Position numbers and translations under genes: made by a program. From an uncultured Bacteroidota bacterium (GTDB lineage: Bacteria > Bacteroidota > Bacteroidia > Flavobacteriales > Flavobacteriaceae), in contig CACGZJ010000013.1 of assembly GCA_902577515.1 (NCBI GenBank), positions 1 to 33,379 on the forward strand: 33,379 nucleotides of DNA. Direction: 5' to 3'. The stretch's first letter is position 1. Each line of letters starts with the position of its first letter. This document shows, piece after piece, positions 26,046 through 33,028 of this stretch. The notes under the pieces were generated by a model that saw nothing but the letters and a program-made list of their open reading frames with translations, was not told the DNA's origin and searched no databases.

Positions 26046-26060
26046 ATGTTATTATAACAT
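26046..26060. promoter_or_regulatory. 15-bp perfect palindrome, possible operator of the ABC exporter operon
   Basis: ATGTTATTATAACAT has 7-base arms around one central base. A third half-site, ATAAC at 26036-26040, lies 7 bases away in orientation to form a second inverted pair with GTTAT at 26048-26052. The site overlaps the expected -33 region of the exporter promoter and lies 9 bases beyond the DUF2141 stop. It could bind a regulator, or be part of a weak terminator for the upstream cassette. There is no G+C-rich stem or U-tract, which argues against a classical terminator. Confidence 0.4.
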
Positions 26061-26069
26061 TAAAACTTT

Positions 26070-26519
26070 TTAGTTAACTGGTATCATTATTACCTTTTTA
26101 TTCTCAGTTAAATTAAATAGCATTTTCTCAAACTTTGGTGGACCCAATACTGGTTTGACATCATTTGAACTACCAAATTTTTCTTTTGGTATTCCAATTA
26201 GACTAAAATCCATTTTTTGATTTTCATTCTCATCATGAAAAAATTGAATTGCATATTTTCCTGGAGAGATAGAGTCAAAAGAAATTTTAGAAGAGTAATT
26301 AACAACAGATGATGTTCCAACTATTACTGGATTTTCATTCTCATCAAGAATTCGAATATATAATGGGCCATTGTTAGACTGAAGATTATTTATTTCCATT
26401 TCTAAAGAAATATTACCTCTGAGATCCGTGATGTAAAATTTACTATTTTCCTCTTGAGAAAAAATTACATTTAAACATAGAAAGTTTAAAATAATAATTA
26501 TGTGTAGATATAATTTCAT
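26070..26519 (-). CDS. DUF2141 family secreted protein
   Basis: 149 residues. Signal peptide at 1-22 (LHIIIILNFLCLNVIFSQ). The body is a small beta-rich domain ending with the DUF2141 signature: YAIQFFHDENENQKMDF, LIGIPKEKFGSSND and LGPPKFEKMLF. Members are common periplasmic or surface proteins in Bacteroidota and Proteobacteria whose function is unknown. The Asp/Asn-rich HDENENQKMD loop looks able to bind a cation such as Ca2+ (inference). Its start overlaps the XRE regulator stop (ATGA), so it is translated with that gene. Confidence 0.85.
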   Translation of the reverse strand: MKLYLHIIIILNFLCLNVIFSQEENSKFYITDLRGNISLEMEINNLQSNNGPLYIRILDENENPVIVGTSSVVNYSSKISFDSISPGKYAIQFFHDENENQKMDFSLIGIPKEKFGSSNDVKPVLGPPKFEKMLFNLTENKKVIMIPVN

Positions 26520-26731
26520 ATTGGTAATTTAAATAAATCTTCAACTTTACATTTTAAAGTTTTTGCAATCTTTAATGCTAGAACAGTTGATGGAACATAA
26601 ATTCCATTTTCAATAGCATTGATACTTTTTCTTGAAACCTCTGCTTTTTCAGATAGTTCTTGCTGGGTTAAGCCAGCTTTTCTCCTTAGCTCCTCAAGAC
26701 AGTTATTAAGTTTTTGATGATTTCTACCCAA
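26516..26731 (-). CDS. Small XRE-family helix-turn-helix regulator
   Basis: 71 residues, essentially one Cro/C1-type HTH domain: CLEELRRKAGLTQQELSEKA, then VSRKSINAIENG (recognition helix) and STVLALKIAKTLKCKVEDLF. No ligand-binding domain. The start is a TTG at 26731; an in-frame TAA lies two codons upstream and there is no ATG before the HTH, so the TTG is effectively forced. It begins 3 bases after the membrane-protein gene and overlaps DUF2141 by 4 bases. Stand-alone XRE proteins of this size are frequently co-encoded with small membrane proteins and often regulate their own operon; that is the likely role. Confidence 0.88.
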   Translation of the reverse strand: MGRNHQKLNNCLEELRRKAGLTQQELSEKAEVSRKSINAIENGIYVPSTVLALKIAKTLKCKVEDLFKLPI

Positions 26732-26734
26732 ACT

Positions 26735-27133
26735 TTATTTTTTTTCGTATTCTTCAACTGCATCTGTTAATTCTTTACCTGTATTTGGATATAAATAGCC
26801 TGCTATTATCTGGCCCACTCCAATGAAAGTAACTAAAGCTCCAGCTGCTTCAAAAAACCTACCCATGGCTATTGCTCCAAGAAAATAAATTCCAATACCA
26901 ACGAAAAGTGTTATAACACCACTTCTTCTATAATCGATTGGTTCTTTTTTTCGATCCTCAAAAATTTTTATCAATTCTTCAGCTTTTGATGGATTATCTA
27001 GATTCTTAGAGATCTCAACAACTGCAGCATACTTATTTTTATTCTCATGATATAGCCATAAAAATATTGCGAGTGGAATAATAATTCCTGTTAACATTCC
27101 AGCTAACGGTATGATTTCTCCTATGTTATTCAT
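26735..27133 (-). CDS. Three-helix membrane protein, DUF6249-like
   Basis: 132 residues. One N-terminal transmembrane helix (about 9-27; LAGMLTGIIIPLAIFLWLY), a charged cytoplasmic segment (about 28-68; NLDNPSKAEELIKIFEDRKKEP) and two further hydrophobic helices (about 72-92 and 96-115), then an acidic C-terminus. The pattern matches small inner-membrane proteins grouped as DUF6249 in Bacteroidota; I assign this from memory of the pattern. Function unknown. First gene of the cassette with XRE and DUF2141, and the repeat-built promoter is directly upstream. Confidence 0.65.
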   Translation of the reverse strand: MNNIGEIIPLAGMLTGIIIPLAIFLWLYHENKNKYAAVVEISKNLDNPSKAEELIKIFEDRKKEPIDYRRSGVITLFVGIGIYFLGAIAMGRFFEAAGALVTFIGVGQIIAGYLYPNTGKELTDAVEEYEKK

Positions 27134-27139
27134 AATTAA

Positions 27140-27189
27140 TTTTTTTTAATGAGAAGCAAACTTATCATTTTTTTTAATGAGAAGCAAAC
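27140..27189. repeat. Two direct copies of a 22-bp sequence
   Basis: An identical 22-base sequence (T8 followed by AATGAGAAGCAAAC) occurs at 27140-27161 and 27168-27189, separated by TTATCA, so the period is 28 bp. It occupies most of the gap upstream of the DUF6249-XRE-DUF2141 cassette, and its TTTG ends (minus strand) form the promoter elements. Confidence 0.9.
27157..27188 (-). promoter_or_regulatory. Promoter of the DUF6249-XRE-DUF2141 cassette
   Basis: On the minus strand the -33 element TTTG (27185-27188) and the -7 element TAAGTTTG (27157-27164, exact TAnnTTTG) are separated by 20 bases, the expected Bacteroidetes spacing. Both TTTG sequences come from the two copies of the direct repeat. 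The start codon is 24 bases past the -7 box. Confidence 0.6.
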
Positions 27190-27214
27190 GTTACACAAAA
27201 ATTTTTTAAAAAAA

Positions 27215-27430
27215 TCAGTTAGATGCTTTATTAGTGCTATATATCTTCCAAATAATTAGTCCAACAAGGATGTAGGGTATTGACATTAAATAAACTATAC
27301 CTCTATTTAGTCCTTTAGCAGCTTCATATTGTTGGTCAGTCTCCATTATTGCACTTAACATAGAACATTGGGCAAAAGATTCTGTTGAGGACAGAACAAA
27401 AATTAATAATATGAGTATAATTCTATTCAT
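27215..27430 (-). CDS. Small exported/membrane protein of the cytochrome oxidase assembly cluster
   Basis: 71 residues from the ATG at 27430, which overlaps the DUF420 stop as TAATG; a longer open frame to 27496 lies inside DUF420 and is not preferred. It has an N-terminal signal peptide or helix (IILILLIFVLSSTESFAQ), then QCSMLSAIMETD, a GLNRGIVYLMSIPYILVGLI transmembrane helix and a short basic tail. Small proteins of this plan sit after DUF420 in many flavobacteria and, as I recall, usually carry Cys-x-x-Cys at the mature N-terminus. Here the second Cys is Leu. The role is unknown; context suggests oxidase maturation. Confidence 0.75.
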   Translation of the reverse strand: MNRIILILLIFVLSSTESFAQCSMLSAIMETDQQYEAAKGLNRGIVYLMSIPYILVGLIIWKIYSTNKASN

Positions 27431-27969
27431 TAATAAACATAGTAAGGTGAAATCATTAAATATACTATAACACCTGTTACAGCTATATAAAGCCATATTG
27501 GAAAAGTGATTCTTGCAATTTTCTTATGCTTATCAAACATTTTAGATATAGCTCTTACATATGTAACTAAAACCATTGGTACAATAAATACAGAAAGTGC
27601 AATGTGTGAGATTAAAATAAAGAAATAAACAGTTCTTATTATACCCTCACCCCCATATGGAGTTGGATCTGTAGTCATATGATACAGTATATACATAACA
27701 AGAAAAACAAGTGAAAGAAAGATTGAAATCTTCATTAGCAATTCATGCTGCTTTATTTTTTTGTTTTTAATACTATAAAGAGCAGCTATTAAAAGTATAG
27801 CTGTAATTCCATTAATTGTAGCATATATAGGAGGCAAAAATGTTAATGGTGGCAAAGATGTTATTCTTATGTTAAATAATATCAAAACCACTAATGGAAT
27901 AACAATTGAGACTACAATTATTAAAGATTTATATTTCAAAGTTTGACCTGAATTTTCAATTTTACTCAT
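27430..27969 (-). CDS. DUF420 family membrane protein (CtaM/YozB-like)
   Basis: 179 residues with about five transmembrane helices. The start is the ATG at 27969, one codon inside a TTG at 27972. Conserved histidines lie at helix ends: KQHELLM, ILYHMTTDPTPYGG, LISHIALSVF and KHKKIAR. These are the pattern of DUF420, whose Firmicutes member CtaM is needed to mature an aa3-type oxidase. It is probably a heme- or copper-handling assembly factor of the inner membrane (inference). It overlaps SCO by 8 bases upstream and the small protein by 1 base downstream. Confidence 0.88.
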   Translation of the reverse strand: MSKIENSGQTLKYKSLIIVVSIVIPLVVLILFNIRITSLPPLTFLPPIYATINGITAILLIAALYSIKNKKIKQHELLMKISIFLSLVFLVMYILYHMTTDPTPYGGEGIIRTVYFFILISHIALSVFIVPMVLVTYVRAISKMFDKHKKIARITFPIWLYIAVTGVIVYLMISPYYVY

Positions 27970-28660
27970 CAATCAATTTTTTTATATCATAGCTTAACAT
28001 CTCTATTCCCTGCTGGTCTGCATTAATATCAGTTATCCCCAGATAATACATAATTGGATTGCCAAAGCTATCTTTTCTGGACCTAATATACCCATCTTTG
28101 TCAATAAGTGCAAAATAACCCTGATGTTCAAAGCCTCCTGCAAAACTTGTATTTTCATTAGCAAAAATATTAAAGCCATTATTTGCTAAGTCATATATAT
28201 AATCTTTTTCACCTGTTAAAAAATGCCAGTTTTGAGATTTAATCTCTAAAGCTTCAGAGTATTTTTTTAAGATTGATGGAGTGTCATTTTTAGGATCAAT
28301 TGTAACTGAAATTATTCCAAATTCATCTGTCTCAGCAAACTTATCATCTAGTAACTTCATGTTTTGATTCATCTCAATACATATATCTGGACATCTGGTA
28401 AAAAAGAATTCTAGCACATAAACTTTTCCACTCATATCCTCATTTGATATCAAAATAGAATCTTGATTAGTTAAAATAAAATCAGGGGCTTTTCTTTTTT
28501 CATCTGAAATTGTCAAATAAGAAAGTCTCTCATTATTGTGAAGTCTATTTGAATCTGTAATGTCAGAGTTGATTACCCTTTCATATATTTTTGGAAGTGA
28601 GAATATCCCAAAAAGAATTATAATTAACAGTAATCCAATATATTTTAAATTATTATTCAT
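27962..28660 (-). CDS. SCO1/SenC family copper chaperone
   Basis: Delivers copper to the CuA site of cytochrome oxidase subunit II. 232 residues from the ATG at 28660; an ATG at 28675 would give a 23-base overlap with the previous gene and only five extra residues. An N-terminal membrane anchor (about 7-24) is followed by a thioredoxin fold with FFFTRCPDICIEM (Cys90 and Cys94, the CxxxC copper ligands), TIDPKNDTPSILKKY and the third ligand His179 in FEHQGYFALIDKDG. All three ligands are present, so it should be functional. Confidence 0.92.
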   Translation of the reverse strand: MNNNLKYIGLLLIIILFGIFSLPKIYERVINSDITDSNRLHNNERLSYLTISDEKRKAPDFILTNQDSILISNEDMSGKVYVLEFFFTRCPDICIEMNQNMKLLDDKFAETDEFGIISVTIDPKNDTPSILKKYSEALEIKSQNWHFLTGEKDYIYDLANNGFNIFANENTSFAGGFEHQGYFALIDKDGYIRSRKDSFGNPIMYYLGITDINADQQGIEMLSYDIKKLIDE

Positions 28661-29312
28661 TAAATAGTGAATCATTTTTTTTGAGAGCTAATCTATACTC
28701 TGCAAGAATAATCTTTACATCATCAACCATTTTATTATTTATTTCAGCAACAGATTGAGAGTTAAAGCCAAATAACATTCCAGTATCCTCGTCATCATCT
28801 CTTCCCCTTAATCTTAAATCCCTGTCTACAATAAAAACATATGGAGTACTAAAGTTTTCATCTAATTCTATATTAGTTTTAAAACTGTTAAACAAATCAT
28901 TTATACTTGACTGTGAAGTTGGAATAAAGTTCCATTTTTTTAAATCAGTTCCAACACCACTTATTAACTCCAATTTTAAATCTTCAATTGCTTTAGATTC
29001 TTCAAAATTATATAGAAATACAAATTGAAAATCCTGAAACTCATAAAAACGCTTATAAATTTTTTGATTTAAGTTGAGTGCCTCAGACTTTTTGTTCTCA
29101 ATATCCCCACCCCAAAAACCAACTATTGAAATATTATCTTTTAGTGATACTTTCGATAGATTTCCATCCAAATCAACTATATCATTTACGCCATAAGTTA
29201 AAACTGGTAACTTGGCAAAATTATTTATCCCCGTGGATAAAAAAACATATACAAAAATTGGGAAAAAAAAGAGAAAGCCAAGAATTAAATACTTTTTAAA
29301 ATTCTTAGTCAT
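28653..29312 (-). CDS. Membrane-anchored thioredoxin-fold-like protein lacking cysteines
   Basis: 219 residues. An N-terminal helix (about 8-26) anchors it, and the rest looks like a degenerate thioredoxin/SCO fold: SIVGFWGGDIENKKSEALNL at 62-81 sits where SCO has its CxxxC, and YVFIVDRDLRLRGRDDDEDTG resembles the SCO strand FALIDKDGYIRS. There is no cysteine anywhere and no SCO histidine, so it cannot bind copper in the SCO way. Genes of this type occur between subunit IV and SCO in flavobacterial oxidase clusters and are annotated hypothetical. The stop overlaps the SCO start and the start overlaps subunit IV (TAATG). Perhaps a structural partner in assembly (inference). Confidence 0.7.
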   Translation of the reverse strand: MTKNFKKYLILGFLFFFPIFVYVFLSTGINNFAKLPVLTYGVNDIVDLDGNLSKVSLKDNISIVGFWGGDIENKKSEALNLNQKIYKRFYEFQDFQFVFLYNFEESKAIEDLKLELISGVGTDLKKWNFIPTSQSSINDLFNSFKTNIELDENFSTPYVFIVDRDLRLRGRDDDEDTGMLFGFNSQSVAEINNKMVDDVKIILAEYRLALKKNDSLFNE

Positions 29313-29704
29313 TAATAAATATCAAAATCCCATTCTTTTAAACCATCAAGCATTACATCAAAGATGTAAGAACCTTCCCATAGTAAAATAAATAATAAAA
29401 AAGGTATTAGAATAAGCAAAGGAAGAATAATCGTATTCTTTAAGAATGGCTTTTCATCCCTAACATGCATGAAATCCCATGTTATATAGTAGGCCTTAAT
29501 TATTGTCATTATTATGAACATCCAGTTAATTAGTTTAAGACCAAGAAAGTAGTTCATTAAAATTGGTGGTTTTATGATACCAAGGGCAACTTCAATTGCA
29601 GTTACAATTGAAAGAAAAATTAAAACGCCCCAAATTTTTTGGACATTAGATTTAAACTTTAAGTAGCCTCTAAAAATTTCTAATTTATGTTCGTGCTTAG
29701 CCAT
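29312..29704 (-). CDS. Cytochrome c oxidase subunit IV family protein
   Basis: 130 residues with three transmembrane helices: about 24-43 (IWGVLIFLSIVTAIEVALGI), 52-75 (NWMFIIMTIIKAYYITWDFM) and 90-110. This is the pattern of the short prokaryotic subunit IV, which stabilises the aa3 complex. HVRDE after helix 2 is typical. It begins 2 bases after the large subunit III gene and overlaps the next gene by 1 base. Confidence 0.88.
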   Translation of the reverse strand: MAKHEHKLEIFRGYLKFKSNVQKIWGVLIFLSIVTAIEVALGIIKPPILMNYFLGLKLINWMFIIMTIIKAYYITWDFMHVRDEKPFLKNTIILPLLILIPFLLFILLWEGSYIFDVMLDGLKEWDFDIY

Positions 29705-29706
29705 GA

Positions 29707-30687
29707 TTATACTAAATAAAAAAATGTAAATACAAATACCCAGACTAAATCAACAAAGTGCCAATATAGTCCAACTTTTTCAACCATATCATAATGTCCT
29801 CGTCTTTCATAAGTTCCTAAAAGTACATTTATAAATATTATAATATTAATTATAACTCCTGAGAAAACATGAAATCCATGAAAACCAGTGATGAAGAAAA
29901 AGAAGTCAGCAAAAAGTGGATTCCCATATTCATTTCTAATTAAGTTAGCACCTTTTACGACTCTTGTTGCTGAAGAGAGTTTATCCTCAGCATCTTCTCT
30001 TGATAGAATTATTTTTTGACCTTTATCATTTAACTGTTCAACTCTAACTGTGATTGCAGAATTATTTTTAAAGCCCTCCATAACCTCAGATAAAGTAATT
30101 TCAGGTAGCTTATACTCACTTTGATACCATACACCAACGTTGTCATCATGAGTAATTCTTTCTTGAGATTGAAGAATAGCAAATTCGTCAATAGGTATTC
30201 TTTTATCTTTTTTAATATCATAAAACTGTAGTATCTCTCCATTTTGTATTTCAATAGCTCCATACTCACCTTTGATAAAGTTTTTCCATTCCCATGCTTG
30301 TGAACCAACAAAAACTGCACCTCCAATTATAGTTAATAACATGTAAAAGGCAACTCTGCTTTTATCATTATTATGACCTGCATCAACTGCTAAAACCATA
30401 GTTACAGATGAGAAGATTAAAATAAATGTCATCAAAGCCACATAGTACATTGGAGCGTCAACTCCGTGAAGAAATGGAAAATGATGAAAAACCTCATCAG
30501 CTATAGGCCATGAGTCAATATTCTTAAATCTTGAAAATCCATAGGCAACTAAAAATCCAGAGAATGTAAGGGCGTCTGATACAATAAAAAACCACATCAT
30601 TAGTTTTCCATAAGCTGCGTCAAGTGGCTTAGCTCCTCCTCCTCCCCAAGAATTATTTTCTGTTTTTGTTAATGAAGATGCTTGCAT
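29707..30687 (-). CDS. Cytochrome c oxidase subunit III with a large extramembrane insertion
   Basis: 326 residues. Helices characteristic of heme-copper oxidase subunit III flank a hydrophilic stretch: KLMMWFFIVSDALTFSGFL, then VALMTFILIFSSVTMVLAV and LLTIIGGAVFVGSQAWEWKNF before it, and FFFFITGFHGFHVFSGVI and YWHFVDLVWVFVFTFFYLV after it. The insertion (about 138-252) is acidic and basic mixed, with no recognisable domain. Subunit III is usually much shorter. Similar long versions occur in other flavobacteria, so this is a lineage trait rather than an error. It follows the shorter subunit III after 33 bases. Confidence 0.92.
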   Translation of the reverse strand: MQASSLTKTENNSWGGGGAKPLDAAYGKLMMWFFIVSDALTFSGFLVAYGFSRFKNIDSWPIADEVFHHFPFLHGVDAPMYYVALMTFILIFSSVTMVLAVDAGHNNDKSRVAFYMLLTIIGGAVFVGSQAWEWKNFIKGEYGAIEIQNGEILQFYDIKKDKRIPIDEFAILQSQERITHDDNVGVWYQSEYKLPEITLSEVMEGFKNNSAITVRVEQLNDKGQKIILSREDAEDKLSSATRVVKGANLIRNEYGNPLFADFFFFITGFHGFHVFSGVIINIIIFINVLLGTYERRGHYDMVEKVGLYWHFVDLVWVFVFTFFYLV

Positions 30688-30720
30688 TTAGGGCAATTTT
30701 AAGTATAAATTTATTAATTT

Positions 30721-31335
30721 TTAGCTGAAGTATTTAATAAAAAAGAATAAATATATCCATAAAGCTCCTAGAAAATGCCAGAAGATTAAAGCCATTTCAA
30801 AACCTAGTTTATTCTTCTCATATTTTTGTTTATTGAATCTAGTTGTAACTACAACTAAAACGATAATACCTGCAAACAGGTGAGCTAAATGTAAAAAAGC
30901 TAAAATATAAATGTAGGAGGTAGTTACTGAGCTTTCTGGACCTGTAAAATAAAAGCCTTGTGATATAATCTCACCAAAACCTAAGAACTGAGAAACAATA
31001 AAAGTTATTGCCATTAAAATAGTAAGCCCAAGAAAAATATTTACATTATTTTTTTGAAGGTAAATATTTATATTTTCTGGAAGTGAAACTCTTACATATT
31101 GATCAAGTTTAATCTTTGCTAATTGAAAGAATACACTGCTTAGTATAATTGAAATAGTACTAATTGTAAACCATGATGGTAAAACAAAAGAATCTAACCA
31201 ATCTGGTCTTGAACTACTAATAATAAACGCACTGGTTAGACCAGCAAAAGTCATGGTGATACTTATCATCCCAAACCATAACATCATCTTTTTAGCTTTT
31301 GCAGTCTTTGATTCAATTATATTAACTCCACTCAT
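30721..31335 (-). CDS. Cytochrome c oxidase subunit III (short form)
   Basis: 204 residues with five transmembrane helices (KMMLWFGMISITMTFAGLT; WFTISTISIILSSVFFQL; NIFLGLTILMAITFIVSQ; YIYILAFLHLAHLFAGIIV; FEMALIFWHFLGALWIYLF). This is the family pattern ending in WHFLGALW. Two different subunit III genes in series are a known feature of Bacteroidota oxidase clusters. It overlaps cyoE by 4 bases (ATGA), so it is translated together with it. Confidence 0.92.
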   Translation of the reverse strand: MSGVNIIESKTAKAKKMMLWFGMISITMTFAGLTSAFIISSSRPDWLDSFVLPSWFTISTISIILSSVFFQLAKIKLDQYVRVSLPENINIYLQKNNVNIFLGLTILMAITFIVSQFLGFGEIISQGFYFTGPESSVTTSYIYILAFLHLAHLFAGIIVLVVVTTRFNKQKYEKNKLGFEMALIFWHFLGALWIYLFFFIKYFS

Positions 31336-32225
31336 TGAAATAAAAATTTATCTATCACAAATATAATTTGAATAAAACTTAAATAAAAAATACTAGCATA
31401 CATAAGTCTTATAGCATTTTGTTTATCCTTATATCTCATTAATTTCAAAGCTTGATATAACATTAAGAATCCTGAAAGTAAAATTAAAATTAATGAGTAA
31501 GTACCTATTGATAGTACTCCTGTAAAATTATAATAAGGAAGGGTTGAAATAATAATCATCCATATTGTGTAAAATACAATTTGAAACGCAGAAGCATTAT
31601 CTCTTTTACCACTTGGCAACATTTTAAAGCCAGCATTTTTATAATCTTCATGTGAGACCCATCCAATAGACCAAAAATGAGGAAATTGCCAAAAAAATTG
31701 AATCATAAATAATATTCCTGTTTCAATTGAAAATCTATCTGTTACTGCAACCCATCCTAACATAAAGGGAATAGCTCCAGGAATAGCTCCAAAGAATACA
31801 GATAGAGGAGTTACAGGTTTTAAAGGTGTATATATAGCTAAATAAATAACCATTGATATCAGACCAAAGATTGCTGTTCTAAAATTAATTATATATAGCA
31901 TAGTTAGTCCTAGCAAGCTGAGAAAAGAACATATTATAAGAGCTTGATTAACTGTCATTACTCCGCTTGGAAGGGGCCTAGAAGATGTTCTAATCATCAA
32001 TGAGTCTCTTCTTCTTTCAATTATTTGATTGAAACCATTTGATGAACCAACTACAAAAAATCCACCCACAATAAGAAGTAAAAATGTAGTTAATGAAAAC
32101 ACATCAAAGGCAATCAAATATGAACAAACTGCTGAAAAAACAACACTAAAAGACAGTCTATATTTTATTAAAATAAGAGATTTATAAAATAAAGACTCTT
32201 GCTTTAAATTTAAAGTGTCAGACAT
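31332..32225 (-). CDS. cyoE: Protoheme IX farnesyltransferase (heme O synthase)
   Basis: UbiA-family membrane enzyme that attaches farnesyl to heme b, giving heme O for heme-copper oxidases. 297 residues with about nine helices. The first prenyl-diphosphate motif is FNQIIERRRDSLMIRTSSRP, where the usual first Asp is Glu, followed by RPLPSG. The second is DYKNAGFKMLPSGKRD. It heads the oxidase cluster and overlaps the short subunit III gene. The name ctaB is equivalent. tonB lies 24 bases upstream on the same strand. Confidence 0.94.
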   Translation of the reverse strand: MSDTLNLKQESLFYKSLILIKYRLSFSVVFSAVCSYLIAFDVFSLTTFLLLIVGGFFVVGSSNGFNQIIERRRDSLMIRTSSRPLPSGVMTVNQALIICSFLSLLGLTMLYIINFRTAIFGLISMVIYLAIYTPLKPVTPLSVFFGAIPGAIPFMLGWVAVTDRFSIETGILFMIQFFWQFPHFWSIGWVSHEDYKNAGFKMLPSGKRDNASAFQIVFYTIWMIIISTLPYYNFTGVLSIGTYSLILILLSGFLMLYQALKLMRYKDKQNAIRLMYASIFYLSFIQIIFVIDKFLFQ

Positions 32226-32249
32226 TAATATATTTTTAGAAGATATAGT

Positions 32250-32954
32250 TTATTGGAGTCTGAATGTAATTGGTATACTGAATGGGACCCTTACAGACCT
32301 ACCTCTTTGCTTACCAGGAGTCATTTTGGGTAATCTTGCAATAATTCTTTGAGCCTCAAGTTCAAGATTCTTATCTGGTCCTCTCATTCTTATATTAGTT
32401 ATTGATCCATCTTTATCAATAATAAAGTTTACATAAACTCTACCCTGGATTCCCATTTCTTGTGCAATCTCAGGATACCTAAAGTTTCTTCTTATGTGAG
32501 TGTTCATTTTGTCTTGGAAACAAGCTCTTCTTTCAGACTTAGCTACAGATTCACAACCAGGAAAAATTGGAACGTCCTCAATTACCGCAAAAGGTACATC
32601 GATATCTTCAAATTCTTCCTCAACTTCAATGTCTTCAATTATAATTTCATCTTGATCAGTCTCTGTTGACTCTATAACAGTTTCTTCAACTTCTTCTTCA
32701 TCCTCAACAACTTCAATTACCTCTGGAGCGGGTGGTGGAGGTGGAGGTGGAGGAGGAGTTTTTAACTGCTCTGTAATTGGAATATCCTCGTCATCATCTT
32801 CAAGCATATCTAGCGATGCAAGATCAAAAACTTTCTCATATGTTTTATACTCTATCGCACCCCAAGTAACACCTAAGACAAGAGTAAGTCCTATTACAAA
32901 ATATAGATTCCTATCTTTGTTTAAATCAGCTTTTGGACTCTTTTTCGGTTGCAT
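32250..32954 (-). CDS. TonB family energy transducer
   Basis: 234 residues. A basic N-terminus and one transmembrane helix (about 17-35) are followed by a periplasmic linker with nine consecutive prolines (about 67-76) and then a strongly acidic stretch (VVEDEEEVEETV and onward, to about 120). The C-terminal TonB domain (about 145-234) has MGIQGRVYVNFIIDKDGSI and VPFSIPITFRL. It couples ExbB/ExbD proton-motive force to TonB-dependent receptors such as the one at 1715-4054. ExbBD are not in the window. The acidic linker, rather than the Lys-Pro linker of E. coli, is typical of Bacteroidota. Confidence 0.92.
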   Translation of the reverse strand: MQPKKSPKADLNKDRNLYFVIGLTLVLGVTWGAIEYKTYEKVFDLASLDMLEDDDEDIPITEQLKTPPPPPPPPPAPEVIEVVEDEEEVEETVIESTETDQDEIIIEDIEVEEEFEDIDVPFAVIEDVPIFPGCESVAKSERRACFQDKMNTHIRRNFRYPEIAQEMGIQGRVYVNFIIDKDGSITNIRMRGPDKNLELEAQRIIARLPKMTPGKQRGRSVRVPFSIPITFRLQ

Positions 32955-33028
32955 TAATCAATGTTTAAAGTGCTAATCTATAAAAAAATATACTTATTTC
33001 ATATAGTTAGCTAATTCTTTATTTTTTT

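Noticed and set aside
27191-27214. A/T-only inverted repeat after the small oxidase-cluster protein, considered as a terminator
   Set aside because: Runs of A and T are frequent here and there is no G+C stem, so it cannot be distinguished from base composition.
31332-32225. CyoE with a defective prenyl-diphosphate site (Glu for Asp, extra Arg residues)
   Set aside because: The acidic position is conserved as Glu, the second Asp is present and the second motif is intact; Glu at this position is, as I recall, usual in Bacteroidota homologues.
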